From Polaribacter sp. HaHaR_3_91 (GTDB lineage: Bacteria > Bacteroidota > Bacteroidia > Flavobacteriales > Flavobacteriaceae): DNA of 64,000 nt. Positions 18,087-26,000 of this stretch are shown piece after piece (positions within the stretch are counted from its first letter, which is position 1; every line of letters begins with the position of its first letter). A model generated the notes under the pieces. The model was not told where the DNA came from, ran no database searches, and saw only the letters and a list, made by a program, of their open reading frames with translations. The stretch covers positions 62,001-126,000 of the forward strand of contig NZ_CP058986.1 of assembly GCF_019278525.1 (NCBI RefSeq), read 5' to 3'. The translations under genes and the position numbers were made by a program.

Positions 18087-19136
18087 TCAAGAAATTTCTT
18101 TTAGTTTTTCTAAATCTAAGATTCTAATTGTTCTACCCTCTATTTCTATCAAACCTTGTTTTTTAAAACTAGACATGGTTCTTATTAAAGTTTCTGTTGC
18201 AATACCTGCAACACTAGCTAAATCATTTCTAGAAATTTTAATTTGATCTTCTGGTTTTCTATTTAATTTTTCTGCAAACATTAAAATTGTCTTCGCTGTT
18301 TTTTTACTTACAGAACTATACGCCATTTGCAAAAGTTGGTCTTTTACAACAGCTAAGTCTTCTGTTAACAATTCTATTAACTCTAGTGTTACTTTATGAT
18401 TTTTATTTAAAACACCCGTTAATGTTTTTTTAGAAAGACCAACTAATTCTGTTTTCTGAATTGCCGTTGCAGATTCTTGATATGCTAAATTTTGAGAAAA
18501 AGAAGTATAGCCAAACAAATCATCCTCTTTATATAAAGCAGTTGTAAGTTGTTTTCCTTGTTCATCTAGCTTATGGCATTTTATAAGCCCTTTATTTATT
18601 AAATAAATATAATTAGAGTTATTCCCTTCTTTATAAATGCTTGCATCTTTTAGAAAAGTAAAAGTTTCTCCATTATCTTCAAAATAATTTTTTAAGTCAT
18701 TAAGGCTTCTTATGTCTTCTTCCTCTTCTTTTACGACTTCAATTTTTTCTCTACGATCTTTTAGTATCGCTGCTTTTGCTAATCTGCTTTCTATAGCACT
18801 AATTAGTTCATCTTCATTAAAAGGCTTTGTTATATAATCATCTGCTCCTAAATCCATTCCTTTTCTTACATCACATCTTTCTGTCTTTGCTGATAAAAAT
18901 ATAAACGGAATGTGTTGCGTTATTTCGTTATTAGTTAAAGCTTCTAAAACACCGTAACCATCTAACTCTGGCATCATAATATCACAAACAATAATATCTG
19001 GTACTATTTTTTTTGCTAGCTGTACCCCTATTTTACCGTTAGCAGCACTGATAACTTCATAGTTTGATAATTCTAAAAGTTCTGATGTGTTTTCTCTTAA
19101 AACTACATCATCCTCAATTAATAGTATTTTTCTCAT
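18087..19136 (-). CDS. Response regulator fused to a Crp/Fnr-type DNA-binding module
   Basis: Residues 1-120 form a receiver domain (acidic pair D9-D10, phospho-acceptor D52 in CDIMMPELDG, K104 in TKP). After a Glu-rich linker, residues about 150-270 form a cyclic-nucleotide-binding-like sensor barrel, and residues 275-345 a Crp-type winged helix. The recognition helix reads TETLIR, keeping the Glu315 and Arg319 spacing that in FNR and CRP reads TGA half-sites. No FNR-like N-terminal cysteine cluster is present, so control is probably by phosphorylation. The ATG overlaps the end of the kinase gene by 4 bases. It is the best candidate to bind the TGAT-N4-ATCA boxes of this island. Confidence 0.9.
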   Translation of the reverse strand: MRKILLIEDDVVLRENTSELLELSNYEVISAANGKIGVQLAKKIVPDIIVCDIMMPELDGYGVLEALTNNEITQHIPFIFLSAKTERCDVRKGMDLGADDYITKPFNEDELISAIESRLAKAAILKDRREKIEVVKEEEEDIRSLNDLKNYFEDNGETFTFLKDASIYKEGNNSNYIYLINKGLIKCHKLDEQGKQLTTALYKEDDLFGYTSFSQNLAYQESATAIQKTELVGLSKKTLTGVLNKNHKVTLELIELLTEDLAVVKDQLLQMAYSSVSKKTAKTILMFAEKLNRKPEDQIKISRNDLASVAGIATETLIRTMSSFKKQGLIEIEGRTIRILDLEKLKEIS

Positions 19137-20374
19137 ATTGCTTTGTTAATAATCTTCAATGTAAAAGTTGATCCTATATTCTCTTCACTTTCAAAAGTAA
19201 TCGTTCCTCCTAAATTTTGTAAATGACTTTTAATAATATTTAAACCAATTCCTGTTCCTTCCGTTAATAATGCATTTTCTGCTCTAAAATAACGGTTAAA
19301 TATATTTTTTTGATCTGCCTTCGGAATCCCAATTCCTTGATCTTTTATTTTAATGGTAGTCGTCGTGTTGTCTTGCTTTATTTTAATGTCTATTTCAGAA
19401 TTTTCTGGCGAATATTTAATAGCATTGTTTATTAAATTAGATAATGCCAAAGCGATTGTTTTTTCGTCTTGCAGTAAAGAAATATCATCTATATCTTCTG
19501 GGTATTTAATTCTTTGCCCTACTTTTAAAAGCATGTTTGCATTATAAATTACCTCATCTACTACTTTACTCAATTTAAAAGTATGAAACTTGTAATTTAC
19601 TTTACCCGTTTCTAGTATTTCTATAGATAAAAAATCATTTAAAATATTATTTAAATAATGTACTTTATTGGTAATGGTTTCTAAGTGCTTATCTCTTTTT
19701 TCTTGTTGTTCTGCTAACTTATATTTACCTAAAAGCATTGTAGACGTTAAAATACCACTTAAAGGTGTTTTAAATTCATGAGAAACTAATGACAAAAACT
19801 TTGTTTTTAATTCATTGAGTTCTTTTTGCTTTTTTAAAGCATCTTTAATTTTATTCTCTGCTTCTAGCCGTTTATGATTCTCTGTATCTAGCTCTATATT
19901 TACAGCTTTTAATTCATGAACTGTTTTACTTAACTCTTTTGTTCGCTCACAAACCTTTTTTTCTAGCTCATTGTTTAATTGATGTATTTCTTCTTCTTGT
20001 TGTTTTCGAACAGAAATATCGATTACCAAAGCCATTATAAAAGTTTGTCCATTAATTTGAAACGGATTTAAACCTGCCTCTAACGGAAAAATAGCTCCAT
20101 TTTTTCGGGCTCCATACAAGTCTCTCCCATTCCCCATCTGTCTTTTTTCTTTGTTCTTCATAAAACCCTTAAAATGGGCTCCGTGACCTGAGTGATAATT
20201 TTTAGGGATTAAAATATCGAGTGGTTTATTTATGAGTTCTCCCGAATCATAACCAAACATTCTCTCTACAGATGAATTTACAGAAACTATGTTTTGCTTA
20301 TCGTTTACAACAACAACTCCCTCTGAAACAGCCTCAAAAAGCACATTAAAAACATCCCGATCTTTACTTAGCAT
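19133..20374 (-). CDS. PAS-domain sensor histidine kinase, FixL-like
   Basis: Residues about 5-125 are one PAS domain; a coiled coil spans 125-190; HisKA follows with the phospho-acceptor His199 in VSHEFKTPLSG; the catalytic ATPase domain with N, G1 (DQGIGIP) and G2 (GTGIGL) boxes ends near 410. There are no membrane segments, so it is cytoplasmic. His64 in SGHG and Arg84 in GNGR align by eye with the haem-ligand His200 and signalling Arg220 of Bradyrhizobium FixL, hinting at oxygen sensing, although both positions also recur in PAS domains not known to bind haem. It is translationally coupled to the receiver-Crp fusion, its obvious partner. Confidence 0.9.
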   Translation of the reverse strand: MLSKDRDVFNVLFEAVSEGVVVVNDKQNIVSVNSSVERMFGYDSGELINKPLDILIPKNYHSGHGAHFKGFMKNKEKRQMGNGRDLYGARKNGAIFPLEAGLNPFQINGQTFIMALVIDISVRKQQEEEIHQLNNELEKKVCERTKELSKTVHELKAVNIELDTENHKRLEAENKIKDALKKQKELNELKTKFLSLVSHEFKTPLSGILTSTMLLGKYKLAEQQEKRDKHLETITNKVHYLNNILNDFLSIEILETGKVNYKFHTFKLSKVVDEVIYNANMLLKVGQRIKYPEDIDDISLLQDEKTIALALSNLINNAIKYSPENSEIDIKIKQDNTTTTIKIKDQGIGIPKADQKNIFNRYFRAENALLTEGTGIGLNIIKSHLQNLGGTITFESEENIGSTFTLKIINKAI

Positions 20375-20398
20375 TTGACAATAAATTATCTAATTAAA

Positions 20399-20431
20399 CA
20401 AAGATTAAAAATACTACATTTTATATTCAAA
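20399..20431 (-). promoter_or_regulatory. Probable promoter of the kinase-regulator operon
   Basis: On the minus strand, TTTG (20431 to 20428) and AATCTTTG (20406 to 20399) are 21 bases apart, fitting the Bacteroidota -33/-7 pattern with one mismatch. The Crp/Fnr box at 20444-20457 is not correctly placed for this promoter but lies just upstream of it. Confidence 0.45.
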
Positions 20432-20443
20432 TTATAGTAATTT

Positions 20444-20487
20444 ATGACTAATATCATAATTATATAGCTCATAATTATATAACTTTA
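20444..20487 (+). promoter_or_regulatory. Crp/Fnr-type box and promoter of the TerB-like gene
   Basis: ATGACTAATATCAT at 20444-20457 is the reverse complement, base for base, of the box at 18051-18064. Its centre is 29.5 bp upstream of TAACTTTA (20480-20487), a TAnnTTTG-like -7 element. The ATG follows 23 bases after the -7. Confidence 0.7.
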
Positions 20488-20510
20488 CTCATATTCATAA
20501 ATTCTTAATT

Positions 20511-20918
20511 ATGAAACCATCACAAAACACAATTATTTCTTTTTATGAAAACTTAGGTAAATTATTTTTCGCAATTGCAGCTGCAGATAACATTGTAGAA
20601 GAAGTAGAATTTAATGTTTTAAAAAAAATAGTAAAAGACAAATGGACTAAAATAGATCCTGTAGATGATGATTTTCATTCTGATGCAGCCTATCAAATAG
20701 AAACCGTGTTCGATTGGTTAAATATTGAAAGTTTTTCTAATTCAGAAACTTGTTACAATGAGTTTATCGATTTTAAAAAAGAACATCCTTCCTTATTTAC
20801 CGAAGAAATAAAAAGTCTAATTATAAAAACAGCAACTAAAATTGCTGCATCTGTTGCAGATTTAAATAAATCTGAATTAAGATTGGTTGCAAAACTAAGT
20901 TTAGAACTTGAAAAATAA
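20511..20918 (+). CDS. TerB-like protein
   Basis: A 135-residue helical protein whose N-terminal half (LFFAIAAADNIVEEVEFNVLKKIV) resembles the TerB/DjlA-N domain, an all-helical fold with acidic metal-binding positions first seen in tellurite-resistance proteins. TerB-like domains are often found with J-domain proteins, and here a CbpA-type J protein follows 85 bases downstream, so a joint role in protein quality control or envelope stress is plausible. It sits directly behind a Crp/Fnr-type promoter. Confidence 0.7.
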   Translation: MKPSQNTIISFYENLGKLFFAIAAADNIVEEVEFNVLKKIVKDKWTKIDPVDDDFHSDAAYQIETVFDWLNIESFSNSETCYNEFIDFKKEHPSLFTEEIKSLIIKTATKIAASVADLNKSELRLVAKLSLELEK

Positions 20919-21003
20919 TAAATTTAAGTATTATTTTAACCAAGTTGTAATACACAACCAAATTAAAAAAAATACGTATATTACTTTTTAAACACCTTAA
21001 CTG

Positions 21004-21888
21004 ATGGCTTCTATAGATTATTATAAAATTTTAGGAATTACCAAAAGTGCTTCTGAAGCTGATATTAAAAAAGCTTACAGAAAATTAGCACGAAAATACC
21101 ATCCAGATCTAAACCCAAATGATAAAACTGCCGAGAAAAGCTTTAAAGAAATTAATGAAGCAAATGAAGTTTTAAGCAATCCAGAAAATCGTAAGAAATA
21201 CGATGCATATGGAGAGCATTGGCAAAACGGAGAAGCTTACGAACAAGAAAAACGAAGACAGCAAGAACATCAAAGTAGGTCTCAGAGTAATCAAGGTGGT
21301 TACTCTCAAGAAGATTTTTCTGATATGTTTGGAGACATGTTTGGTAGCGCTTCTTCAGGAAGAAGAACGAATGCTAAATTTAGAGGGCAAGATTACAATT
21401 CTGAAATTCAACTAAACTTAAACGATGTTTACAAAACACAAAAACAGGTAATTACTGTTAATGGAAAAAACATTAGAATTACAATTCCGGCTGGTGTAGA
21501 AAACGGACAAGTTATCAAAATAAAAGGGCATGGAGGAAAAGGTGTAAATGGTGGTCCGAATGGCGATTTATACATTCAGTTTTCTATTATAAATAACACC
21601 AAATTTAAACGAGACAAAGACAATCTTTATATTGATGTTGATTTAGATTTATATACCGCTCTTTTAGGCGGACAATTAACCGTTGATACTTTTGATGGAC
21701 AAGTAAAATTAACCGTTAAGCAAGAAACAGCAAACGGAACCAAGGTAAAACTAAAGGGAAAGGGATTTCCTAAATATAAAAAAGAAGATCAATTTGGAGA
21801 TCTATATATTACTTATCAACTTAAAATACCAACTAAATTAAACGAAAAAGAAATAGCACTAATTAAAGAATTACAAAAACTACGCTAA
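21004..21888 (+). CDS. cbpA: CbpA-type J-domain chaperone
   Basis: A 294-residue DnaJ-family protein. The J domain is residues 1-70 with the HPD motif in YHPDLN; a Gly/Ser/Gln-rich linker spans about 75-120; two C-terminal beta-sandwich substrate domains cover 125-290. There is no zinc-finger region, which separates it from DnaJ proper and matches CbpA. It recruits DnaK to client proteins, and E. coli CbpA also binds DNA in stationary phase. The adjacent cbpM gene confirms the assignment. The pair sits downstream of the TerB-like gene, possibly in one transcript. Confidence 0.93.
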   Translation: MASIDYYKILGITKSASEADIKKAYRKLARKYHPDLNPNDKTAEKSFKEINEANEVLSNPENRKKYDAYGEHWQNGEAYEQEKRRQQEHQSRSQSNQGGYSQEDFSDMFGDMFGSASSGRRTNAKFRGQDYNSEIQLNLNDVYKTQKQVITVNGKNIRITIPAGVENGQVIKIKGHGGKGVNGGPNGDLYIQFSIINNTKFKRDKDNLYIDVDLDLYTALLGGQLTVDTFDGQVKLTVKQETANGTKVKLKGKGFPKYKKEDQFGDLYITYQLKIPTKLNEKEIALIKELQKLR

Positions 21889-21890
21889 AC

Positions 21891-22187
21891 ATGGAAACTC
21901 AAAATTTAATATCTATTCAGCAGTTTTGTGCCCACTACAGCATTCCTACAGCTTTTATAAATGAGTTAAAAGAGTATGAATTAATAGAGATTATTGTAGA
22001 AAACGATGATCATTATATTAAAATCACTCAAATAACAGAAGTTGAAAAAATGATTCGTTTACATTATGATTTAAACATAAACCTAGAAGGCGTTGATGTA
22101 ATTTCCAACTTATTAAACCAAGTGGATTCTTTAAAAAAAGAAATAACCGATTTACAAAACAAGCTAAAGTTTTACGAAAACGAATAA
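21891..22187 (+). CDS. cbpM: Chaperone modulator CbpM-like protein
   Basis: A 98-residue MerR-like helical protein starting two bases after the cbpA stop. CbpM binds the J domain of CbpA and blocks both its co-chaperone and DNA-binding activity. The sequence has the short N-terminal helix-turn-helix-like section (ISIQQFCAHY) and a C-terminal coiled coil (residues 72-97), as in the family. It is translationally coupled to its target, as elsewhere. Confidence 0.85.
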   Translation: METQNLISIQQFCAHYSIPTAFINELKEYELIEIIVENDDHYIKITQITEVEKMIRLHYDLNINLEGVDVISNLLNQVDSLKKEITDLQNKLKFYENE

Positions 22188-22300
22188 AATTCTAAAATAA
22201 TTTCATATAAAAATAGTTCCTTATTTTAGCTTTACCTCCTACAATTTTTAGGCTTTTTACACCTAAAAAATCATATAATTCTAAATAAAAAATTAATAAA

Positions 22301-22344
22301 CTGATTTTTATCATATTTTATTTAATTGATTTTTAATACATTAG
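22301..22344 (+). promoter_or_regulatory. Crp/Fnr-type box and promoter of the PNPOx-like gene
   Basis: TGATTTTTATCA at 22302-22313 has perfect half-sites. Its centre is 29.5 bp upstream of TACATTAG (22337-22344), the same -7 variant (TAnnTTAG) seen before the 148-residue gene. The ATG is 59 bases after the box. Confidence 0.68.
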
Positions 22345-22372
22345 TTACTCCCTTTAACCAAAACTAAGCATC

Positions 22373-22834
22373 ATGATAACTAATTTAAAAGAGAATGAAT
22401 GCATAAACATATTAGAAAATAACTATGTAGGGCAACTGAGCTATATTTATATAGAAAGACCTTTTATTGTACCCATGACTTATTTTTTTGACAAGAAAAA
22501 TAGTATTGTAGGCTATTCCGAAGAAGGTCATAAAACAAAGGCAATGAGAAATTATAGAAAAGTTTCTCTGCAGGTTTCAGAAAGAGCAGACAGTAATACT
22601 TGTAATTCTGTTTTAGTTCATGGTATTTATGAAGAACTATCTGGTTCTGTAGCAAAAAAATATTTGCACGATTTTACCGAAGGTATTAAAGCAATTATTC
22701 TAAAAAATGAACACAGAAATTTGCATTGCATAAGCGATTTCTCTAATAAAAGAACACAGAAAAAAATTCCAATTGTTTTTAGAATTACTGTTGATGAAAT
22801 GACCGGTAAAAAAATTACAAACGAGCGTTCTTAA
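22373..22834 (+). CDS. Pyridoxamine 5'-phosphate oxidase-fold flavin-binding protein
   Basis: A 153-residue split-barrel protein of the PNPOx-like group (N-terminal LENNYVGQLSYI, then PFIVPMTYFFD and YSEEGHKTKAMRN), which normally binds FMN or a related cofactor. Close relatives are often annotated as nitroimidazole-resistance-like or flavin-nucleotide-binding proteins; the substrate is unknown. It is monocistronic and carries its own Crp/Fnr-type promoter, consistent with a redox task under low oxygen. Confidence 0.82.
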   Translation: MITNLKENECINILENNYVGQLSYIYIERPFIVPMTYFFDKKNSIVGYSEEGHKTKAMRNYRKVSLQVSERADSNTCNSVLVHGIYEELSGSVAKKYLHDFTEGIKAIILKNEHRNLHCISDFSNKRTQKKIPIVFRITVDEMTGKKITNERS

Positions 22835-22914
22835 TCAGACAACGTAAATATCTAATTAAAAAAAGACCATCTAAAAAAGTTCAATACTTTCTAGACAGCC
22901 TCTTTCTATGTAAA

Positions 22915-23250
22915 TTATTTAGCTCCCAAAAGCAATAATTCATTCACCATAATTTCGGTAACATATCTTTTTTCACCTTCTTTGGTATCATAAGAACGGT
23001 TTGTTAACTTCCCTTCAACAGCAATTTCTTGCCCTTTATTTACATAGTTTTCTACTACTTTAACCAAACCTCCAGTAATAACAATATTATGCCAATAAGC
23101 ACGCTCTACTTTATTACCTGCTTTGTCTTTGTAACTGTCATCTGTAGCCATAGAAAATTTAGCCATTTTATTGCCATCTTTAAAAGTTACTATTTCTGGA
23201 TCTTGACCTAATCTACCAATTAACTGTACTTTGTTTCTTAACGTATTCAT
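22915..23250 (-). CDS. ssb: Short single-stranded DNA-binding protein
   Basis: An OB-fold SSB of 111 residues starting with NKVQLIGRLGQDPE and containing the conserved WHNIV and GQEIAVEGKL segments. The protein stops right after the OB fold and lacks the linker and acidic C-terminal tip (DDDIPF-like) through which SSB recruits partner proteins. It is therefore probably a secondary SSB, with a full-length housekeeping copy elsewhere. It is transcribed divergently from the acetyltransferase gene. Confidence 0.92.
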   Translation of the reverse strand: MNTLRNKVQLIGRLGQDPEIVTFKDGNKMAKFSMATDDSYKDKAGNKVERAYWHNIVITGGLVKVVENYVNKGQEIAVEGKLTNRSYDTKEGEKRYVTEIMVNELLLLGAK

Positions 23251-23428
23251 AAGATAAGTTTTTATGCATTTTTATTGAATGCAGATTTATAATTTGTTTT
23301 TGTCAATTCGTTTTGACTCTGCAAAGTTGCGACACCATTGCAGTTTTATTCGGTTACAAAACAATTACTTTCGGTTGTAATTATTTGTAGTCGTTTGTAA
23401 ACGGATAAAATTTAAGTATATTTACCTT

Positions 23429-23971
23429 ATGAAATTTCATTTAGAAACAGAAAGGCTACTTCTTAGAGAATTTAGAATAACTGATGTAGATGGCATGTTT
23501 GAGTTAGATTCTAACCCAAAAGTTCATCAATATCTAGGAAAAAAGACAATTAAAACGAAAGAGGAAGCAAAAAAAATGATTGAATTTATTCTAAAACAGT
23601 ATAAGGAAAACGGTATTGGTCGATTTGCTGTTATAGAAAAATCTTCAGGTAGTTTTATAGGTTGGTCTGGCTTAAAACTAAATAAAGGAACAAAAGAAAG
23701 CTTAAATGGTTTTCAAGATTTTATTGATATTGGCTATCGTTTCATTCCTAAATATTGGAAAAAAGGATACGGTTTAGAAACTGCTATTGCTTGTTTAGAA
23801 TATGGTTTTAAAACAATGAATTTAGACATTATTTATGGTGCTGCAGAAATAGAAAATATTGGTTCTAATAAAATTTTACAAAAAATTGGATTACAATTTG
23901 TAAACGAATTTAAAGAAGGTAATGAGCTGGTAAATTGGTACGAACTAAAGAAAGAAAACTATGGAAAGTAG
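23429..23971 (+). CDS. GNAT-family N-acetyltransferase (RimJ/RimL type)
   Basis: A 180-residue acetyltransferase beginning with LETERLLLREF, the classic RimJ/RimL opening, with the acetyl-CoA loop around KKGYGLETA and a C-terminal IENIGSNKILQKIG segment. Members acetylate protein N-termini or small molecules; the substrate is unknown. Its 3' end overlaps the next gene by 11 bases, so the two are coupled. A TATATTTA element lies immediately before the ATG. Confidence 0.9.
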   Translation: MKFHLETERLLLREFRITDVDGMFELDSNPKVHQYLGKKTIKTKEEAKKMIEFILKQYKENGIGRFAVIEKSSGSFIGWSGLKLNKGTKESLNGFQDFIDIGYRFIPKYWKKGYGLETAIACLEYGFKTMNLDIIYGAAEIENIGSNKILQKIGLQFVNEFKEGNELVNWYELKKENYGK

Positions 23972-24311
23972 AAAATGTTTAGAGTGTGACGAAATTGTTA
24001 AAGGTAGAGTTGATAAGAAGTTCTGTTCTGATTATTGTAGAAATGCGTATAACAATCGTGTGAACAAAGACAGTAAAAATCTCATTAGAAATATAAACAA
24101 CCGACTTAGAAAAAATTACAAGATTTTATCAGAATTAAATACAACTGGAAAAACAAAAGTAACCAGAACCAAATTATACGATAAAGGTTTCGATTTTCAA
24201 TTCTTTACTTCTATTTACAAAACAAAAACTGGGAATACCTATTTTTACGTTTACAATGAAGGCTATTTGCCTTTAGAAAATGAGACTTTTTTATTAATCA
24301 GAAAAGAGTAA
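23961..24311 (+). CDS. Zinc-ribbon protein (116 aa)
   Basis: Residues 5-30 form a C4 zinc ribbon (CLEC and, 17 residues on, CSDYC), as in the DUF2116-type zinc-ribbon proteins of Bacteroidota. The remaining 85 residues are basic and helical, then beta-rich, ending in a small domain without known motifs. It probably binds nucleic acid or protein; function unknown. It overlaps the acetyltransferase gene by 11 bases and belongs to the same transcript. Confidence 0.75.
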   Translation: MESRKCLECDEIVKGRVDKKFCSDYCRNAYNNRVNKDSKNLIRNINNRLRKNYKILSELNTTGKTKVTRTKLYDKGFDFQFFTSIYKTKTGNTYFYVYNEGYLPLENETFLLIRKE

Positions 24312-24346
24312 AACCTTATATAAATTGCAACTTATACTTGTTTAAA

Positions 24347-25051
24347 ATGTTTTTAGTTACAGATTTCGAACCTTTTTTAATTCCGATGCTATTTATTGTA
24401 ATCGTTGGTTTAATACTATTCATAACTTACTATTTTAGTACAAAACAAAAAATTATAAGAGCTCTTTCTAAACTACCAATCAAACAAATAGGAAGCTTAA
24501 AAAATAATGAACTTACAAGGTTTACAGGTAAAGCTTTACATGTAAAAGAGCCTTTAATTGCACCTTTTAGCAAAAGAAAATGTGTGTTTTATGTCATAAA
24601 AATTGAACAGCAAAAAAGTAACGGAAAACAACAACGCTGGAGAACAATTGTACATGAAGAAAAAGTACAAGATTTTTTCCTAGAAAAAAATAGTGATTTT
24701 GCCATGGTAAGACTCCATCAAAATCCTAAAAACTACACCAGTTATTTAGTAGCTGATAAAAAAATAAAATCGGGTACTTTTAATGATCCAACAAGAGAGT
24801 TTAAAGCACTACTAGAAAGCTATCATATTAAAAGTGATAATTTTTTAGGCCTAAATAAAACCTTACGCTATTCTGAAGCAATTATAGAAATTGGAGAAGA
24901 AATTACCGTTGCAGGTATTGCAAAGTGGAAAAGTTTAAGAGAGCCCATAGAAGGCTATTCATATTCTAAAATAGCCGAACTAGAAAGTTCTGATAAACAA
25001 AAATTAATTATTACAGATTTACCAAATATTAAATCTAAAAAAAGGTTTTAA
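24347..25051 (+). CDS. GIDE-domain membrane protein
   Basis: The ATG at 24347 is preferred over a TTG nine bases upstream. The 234-residue protein has an N-terminal membrane segment (about residues 11-29), then a beta-rich domain (about 50-200) resembling the GIDE/BAM domain of mitochondrial E3 ligase MUL1 and its bacterial relatives: G-x-A-L-H-x-x-E-P-L-x-A-P-x-S-x-x-x-C near residue 60 is the family's clearest motif. The bacterial versions lack a RING finger, as here. Function unknown. It overlaps the convergent CBS gene by four bases. Confidence 0.7.
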   Translation: MFLVTDFEPFLIPMLFIVIVGLILFITYYFSTKQKIIRALSKLPIKQIGSLKNNELTRFTGKALHVKEPLIAPFSKRKCVFYVIKIEQQKSNGKQQRWRTIVHEEKVQDFFLEKNSDFAMVRLHQNPKNYTSYLVADKKIKSGTFNDPTREFKALLESYHIKSDNFLGLNKTLRYSEAIIEIGEEITVAGIAKWKSLREPIEGYSYSKIAELESSDKQKLIITDLPNIKSKKRF

Positions 25052-25518
25052 CTATTCCAGGTATTTCCTTTTACACTAATGGCAGCTTTTAAAACATCTG
25101 TTTGACTTATTTGACCAATTAGCTTTCCGTTTTCTACCACAGGAAATCTTCTTCTGTGAGAACTAATAAATTTAAAAGCAGCATCAAAAATATTCGTATT
25201 CTTATCAATAGTATCCACACCAGTAGCCATATACTTACCTACTGTATTATTAACATCAGAAGGCATATTGTAATATTTACTTTCAGAAATATGTTTAATA
25301 CAATCAGTTTCAGAAATAATACCTATTAAATCATTTTTATCATTTACAACCGGCCCACCAGAAATTTTATGTGTAATTAATTGTTCAATTACATGATCTA
25401 AGGTATCCTCAGCTTTAAAAGTTATCAATTTTTTTGTCATATAATCAGATACTAAAATTTGAGCATCTTCTTTTCCCTGACTGGTATCTCTTTTTCCTTG
25501 AAAGCTTTTAATTGCCAT
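25048..25518 (-). CDS. CBS-domain protein
   Basis: A 156-residue protein of two CBS motifs (about residues 24-80 and 92-150), with an N-terminal Gln-rich extension. The pair folds into a Bateman module that binds adenine nucleotides and senses energy state. With no attached catalytic domain it probably regulates a partner in trans. Residues ISGGPVVNDKNDLIGIIS and RRFPVVENGKLIGQIS are typical. It is a single-gene unit. Confidence 0.9.
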   Translation of the reverse strand: MAIKSFQGKRDTSQGKEDAQILVSDYMTKKLITFKAEDTLDHVIEQLITHKISGGPVVNDKNDLIGIISETDCIKHISESKYYNMPSDVNNTVGKYMATGVDTIDKNTNIFDAAFKFISSHRRRFPVVENGKLIGQISQTDVLKAAISVKGNTWNS

Positions 25519-25805
25519 AATAGTTTCGTTTTTGGTTCTCTTAAATTTACTGTTTTTTCTGTTTTAAACAACTTTTCTATCAAGTTTTTTTTTATTTCCT
25601 ACATTTAAATATTTTTTTTTATCAAATCATCAAATAAAATCCTTTTCTTCTCTTATATCTGTATTTATAATTACTGGCGTTATTCTTTGGAGTTTTTCTG
25701 ATTTAAAACCTACATTTTATCGAAAATAAAATAGCGTCTAAACAGAATTCTCTATAAATAATCCACTTTGACTTTTAAAGAAATAAAAATAGCTACCAAA
25801 CAAGT

Positions 25806-25928
25806 TTAGCCCAGATTGAAACGGCATCCTTTTTTCTGTCAGTTCGAGTGGTTTTTATGACGAAGGAAGAAAAATTGTATCGAGAACAGAAGAAAAAAGA
25901 TATAGTAGAAAGCTGGAAATAGCTTCTA
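25806..25928 (+). ncRNA. Structured intergenic element of a common flavobacterial type
   Basis: This is the only structured part of the 482-base gene-free stretch 25519-26000, apart from the pyk terminator. Conserved-looking blocks (CCAGATTGAAACGGCATCC at 25811 and GATATAGTAGAAAGCTGG at 25899) flank a long imperfect hairpin: the T-rich arm at 25829-25840 pairs with the A-rich arm at 25885-25899, and CCAG (25811) can pair with CTGG (25913). From memory it resembles a widespread flavobacterial element, perhaps the Flavo-1 RNA motif. The middle of the hairpin holds a second repeat, GTCAGTTCGAG / CGAGAACAG. Family identity is unverified. Confidence 0.45.
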
Positions 25929-25945
25929 GAAAGTAAACGCATAAA

Positions 25946-25979
25946 AAAAAGCATCCAGAGAGATCTCTAGATGCTTTTT
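25946..25979 (-). terminator. pyk terminator
   Basis: Ten outer base pairs (25946-25955 with 25970-25979) enclose a second small palindrome, AGAGATCTCT. An A-run on the left gives a U-tract on the minus strand, 22 bases after the pyk stop. Confidence 0.85.
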
Positions 25980-26000
25980 AAATATAATTTTAGGTTGTTT

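Noticed and set aside
22245..22269. Hairpin TTTTTAGG/CCTAAAAA after cbpM
   Set aside because: It is AT-rich and not followed by a T-tract, so I do not call it a terminator with confidence.
25540..25590. Possible Crp/Fnr box upstream of the CBS-domain gene
   Set aside because: TAAATTTA could be a -7 element, but only one half-site lies upstream, at a different distance (27.5 bp).
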